A stretch of DNA of 5,945 nucleotides from SIG471 sp045638565. GTDB taxonomy: Bacteria > Bacillota > Clostridia > Oscillospirales > Butyricicoccaceae. The DNA lies in contig JAZUBN010000137.1 in the NCBI GenBank assembly GCA_045638565.1, positions 1 to 5,945 of the forward strand, in the 5' to 3' direction. Below are positions 5,779 through 5,945 of this stretch, in pieces. A program made the position numbers and the translations under genes. Positions within the stretch are counted from its first letter, which is position 1; the number at the start of each line of letters is the position of its first letter. The notes below the pieces were generated by a model, which was not told where the DNA came from, did no database searches, and was given only the letters and a program-made list of their open reading frames with translations.

Positions 5779-5945
5779 ATGGAAGAAGTAAAGAAGGAGC
5801 CTCAGACAGAGGCTGAAACTGAAAACACACAGACTGCACAGCCTGAAGAGCTTATGTCTGACGGCGCTGTTGACAATCATGTAAGCAAGCTTGAAGTTGC
5901 ACTCAAGGAAAGCGAAGACAGATATATGAGAATCCTCGCTGAATA
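5779..5945 (+). CDS. grpE: Nucleotide exchange factor GrpE, 3'-partial
   Basis: GrpE is the cytoplasmic nucleotide exchange factor of DnaK. Only 55 codons are visible before the window ends. Residues 1-25 are an acidic, Glu/Thr/Gln-rich, probably disordered tail, normal for GrpE. It is followed by a predicted helix from about residue 34 (VSKLEVALKESEDRYMRILAEY). The last part, DRYMRILAEY, matches the conserved start of the GrpE core (D-[KR]-Y-L-R-L-x-A-E-[FY]). The position directly after hrcA supports the call. By analogy with other Firmicutes, dnaK and dnaJ should follow outside the window. Confidence 0.9.
   Translation, partial: MEEVKKEPQTEAETENTQTAQPEELMSDGAVDNHVSKLEVALKESEDRYMRILAE

Noticed and set aside
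1..5945. Mobile element, CRISPR array, tRNA/rRNA or riboswitch
   Set aside because: No transposase or integrase motifs, terminal repeats, regularly spaced repeats or RNA-gene signatures were found; nearly all of the window is accounted for by five genes and one control region.

Overview
The window reads as chromosomal DNA from an endospore-forming, moderate-GC Firmicute of the class Clostridia, perhaps an anaerobic gut-type Ruminococcaceae/Oscillospiraceae relative. The grounds are a SpoIIE sporulation phosphatase, an HrcA/CIRCE heat-shock control region, a clostridial-type acyl-CoA dehydratase activator, an Lsa-type ABC-F protein, and strong AGGAGG-like ribosome binding sites. The genus is inference only.

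Layout, left to right: (1) 1-647 (+) is the 3' part of an oxygen-sensitive 2-hydroxyacyl-CoA dehydratase activase (HgdC/BadF family), with its N-terminus outside the window. (2) 660-689 is an intrinsic terminator that appears to work in both directions between two convergent genes. (3) 688-2166 (-) is a two-domain ABC-F ATPase of the Lsa type, starting at TTG, with its own extended -10 promoter in the short gap after spoIIE. (4) 2225-4528 (-) is spoIIE, a multi-pass membrane PP2C phosphatase that activates sigma-F. (5) 4529-4725 is a divergent control region. On the spoIIE side it has a perfect -10, a poor -35 and a Spo0A-box match. On the hrcA side it has a consensus sigma-A promoter with a CIRCE operator over the start site, plus AT-rich inverted repeats between the two. 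(6) 4726-5766 (+) is hrcA, followed 12 bases later by the beginning of grpE, cut off by the window end. This is the usual head of an hrcA-grpE-dnaK-dnaJ operon.

Functionally, the window joins chaperone stress control (HrcA repressing its own operon through CIRCE) to a divergently transcribed sporulation gene, so the intergenic region is where two cell-fate/stress programmes meet. The ABC-F gene lies in the same direction just downstream of spoIIE with no clear terminator between them, so it may be transcribed both from its own promoter and by readthrough during sporulation. I see no mobile element, CRISPR array, tRNA, rRNA or riboswitch. All genes belong to known families. The most informative parts are the regulatory arrangement and the intrinsic-resistance-like ABC-F gene rather than a wholly new system.
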